Shown piece by piece: positions 6,921 to 7,458 of a DNA stretch of 7,458 bases (position 1 is its first letter; the number at the start of each line of letters is the position of its first letter). The DNA lies in contig JAOUMG010000083.1 in assembly GCA_029881635.1 (NCBI GenBank), positions 1-7,458 on the forward strand. Direction: 5' to 3'. The notes below the pieces were generated by a model. That model made no database searches. It saw only the letters and a list, made by a program, of their open reading frames with translations, and was not told where the DNA came from. A program made the translations under genes and the position numbers. The DNA is from Paracoccaceae bacterium (lineage in GTDB: Bacteria > Pseudomonadota > Alphaproteobacteria > Rhodobacterales > Rhodobacteraceae).

Positions 6921-6948
6921 GGCGTCCAATGGTTTTTGGCGTGACGCC
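6921..6948. repeat. Inverted repeats in the divergent intergenic region
   Basis: GGCGTC (6921-6926) is perfectly complementary to GACGCC (6943-6948). A nested palindrome GGCGT-G-ACGCC occupies 6938-6948. The block sits just upstream of the predicted glyQ -35 element and between the two divergent genes, a fitting place for a regulator site. Short GC-rich repeats of this size also occur by chance in such DNA. Confidence 0.3.
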
Positions 6949-7000
6949 GCGTGTCATCCTGTTAGGTTCGGTAACGGATTCGCTGCGACAGGACATTTGG

Positions 7001-7005
7001 AAAGG
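7001..7005 (+). promoter_or_regulatory. Ribosome binding site of the plus-strand exported protein
   Basis: AAAGG lies 9 nt before ATG 7015 and supports that start, which also gives a complete signal peptide. Confidence 0.5.
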
Positions 7006-7014
7006 TAAAGATTG

Positions 7015-7458
7015 ATGAGACCGGCTTTTGAGTGGGCTTTGAGGGTACTCAGCCTGACCGTCATATTATGTGCTGGCGTTGCAGCCTATGCTCAGGAAAC
7101 CTGGGTCCAGATAGAAGCCGTGTCAACCCTGAGCGAAGGCGAAGAGCGCGCACGCGCCTATGCCGGCGTTTTTCCGAATGTCAGCGGCTTTCAGATGCCG
7201 ACCGGTTGGTATGCCGTGGTCCTTGGACCCTACACTCCGGAGGATGCTGCCAGTGCACTTGGCCTATTGCGCAGTGAACGGCTCATCCCCGGTGACAGCT
7301 ACATTGCCGCCACCAGCAGTTACCGGCAGAGATTCTGGCCTTCGGGAACCTCCACAGCCGCTCCTACCGTGACCGAAGAGCCAACAGCAACCGCTGCCCT
7401 TCCGGCCCCTGCTGCCACAGTTCTTGTCGAGACTGAAACCCCCGCCGAGGCACGCCGT
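7015..7458 (+). CDS. Exported SPOR-like domain protein, probable N-terminus of an envelope serine protease (runs off right edge)
   Basis: An open frame of 148 codons from ATG 7015 to the window end with no stop, so the C-terminal part is missing. The signal peptide is clear: [10 protein letters not shown], a hydrophobic core [14 protein letters not shown] and a likely cut after AYA (residue 26). Residues about 29-98 look SPOR-like: [20 protein letters not shown], then [19 protein letters not shown] and LIPGDSYIA, a beta-alpha-beta layout of the kind that binds denuded peptidoglycan. A low-complexity Ala/Pro/Thr linker (about 109-145) follows. From memory, Rhodobacterales carry proteins with this N-terminus that continue into a peptidoglycan-binding domain and a trypsin-like serine protease domain, often next to glyQ; that part is not in the window, so the protease call is inferred. 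It is divergent from glyQ across 153 nt. Confidence 0.7.
   Translation, partial: MRPAFEWALRVLSLTVILCAGVAAYAQETWVQIEAVSTLSEGEERARAYAGVFPNVSGFQMPTGWYAVVLGPYTPEDAASALGLLRSERLIPGDSYIAATSSYRQRFWPSGTSTAAPTVTEEPTATAALPAPAATVLVETETPAEARR

Noticed and set aside
6862..6996. Upstream extension of glyQ to ATG 6996
   Set aside because: It would add 45 residues not typical of GlyQ and cover the candidate promoter. ATG 6861 gives the family-typical N-terminus and length.

Overview
The window looks like chromosomal DNA of an alphaproteobacterium, most likely a member of the Rhodobacterales (Roseobacter/Rhodobacter group). The reasons are the roughly 60 % GC coding sequence, the protein sequences, and the gene order glyQ - small membrane protein (DUF6446-type) - glyS - pyruvate phosphate dikinase-like gene. 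This assignment rests on family knowledge and was not confirmed by a search.

Layout, right to left on the minus strand: glyQ (6861-5941), a DUF6446-type single-pass membrane protein (5944-5471, GTG start overlapping the glyQ stop by 4 nt), glyS (5469-3151, 1 nt after the previous stop), a PPDK-like PEP-utilizing enzyme (3032-480, probable GTG start 118 nt after glyS), and, after a 193-nt AT-rich gap, the 5' part of an exported protein resembling the N-terminus of Rhodobacterales SleB-type cell wall hydrolases (286 to beyond the left edge). Divergent from glyQ on the plus strand, an exported protein with a SPOR-like N-terminal domain starts at 7015 and runs off the right edge. Both edge genes are open to the window end.

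GlyQ and GlyS are the alpha and beta subunits of the heterotetrameric bacterial glycyl-tRNA synthetase. The three genes glyQ-DUF6446-glyS are packed tightly enough to be one translationally coupled operon, with a candidate sigma70-type promoter before glyQ. The PPDK-like gene may be read through from this operon or use its own candidate promoter in the 118-nt gap.

The most noteworthy points are: (1) the PPDK-like protein keeps every PEP/pyruvate-site residue and the phospho-histidine, but has lost key residues of the ATP-grasp nucleotide site, so it may not be a true ATP-dependent dikinase; (2) GlyS carries an extra segment of about 90 residues encoded by DNA that is partly much lower in GC; (3) an uncharacterised membrane protein sits coupled between the two synthetase subunits. 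I found no mobile element, CRISPR array, RNA gene or obviously foreign cassette.
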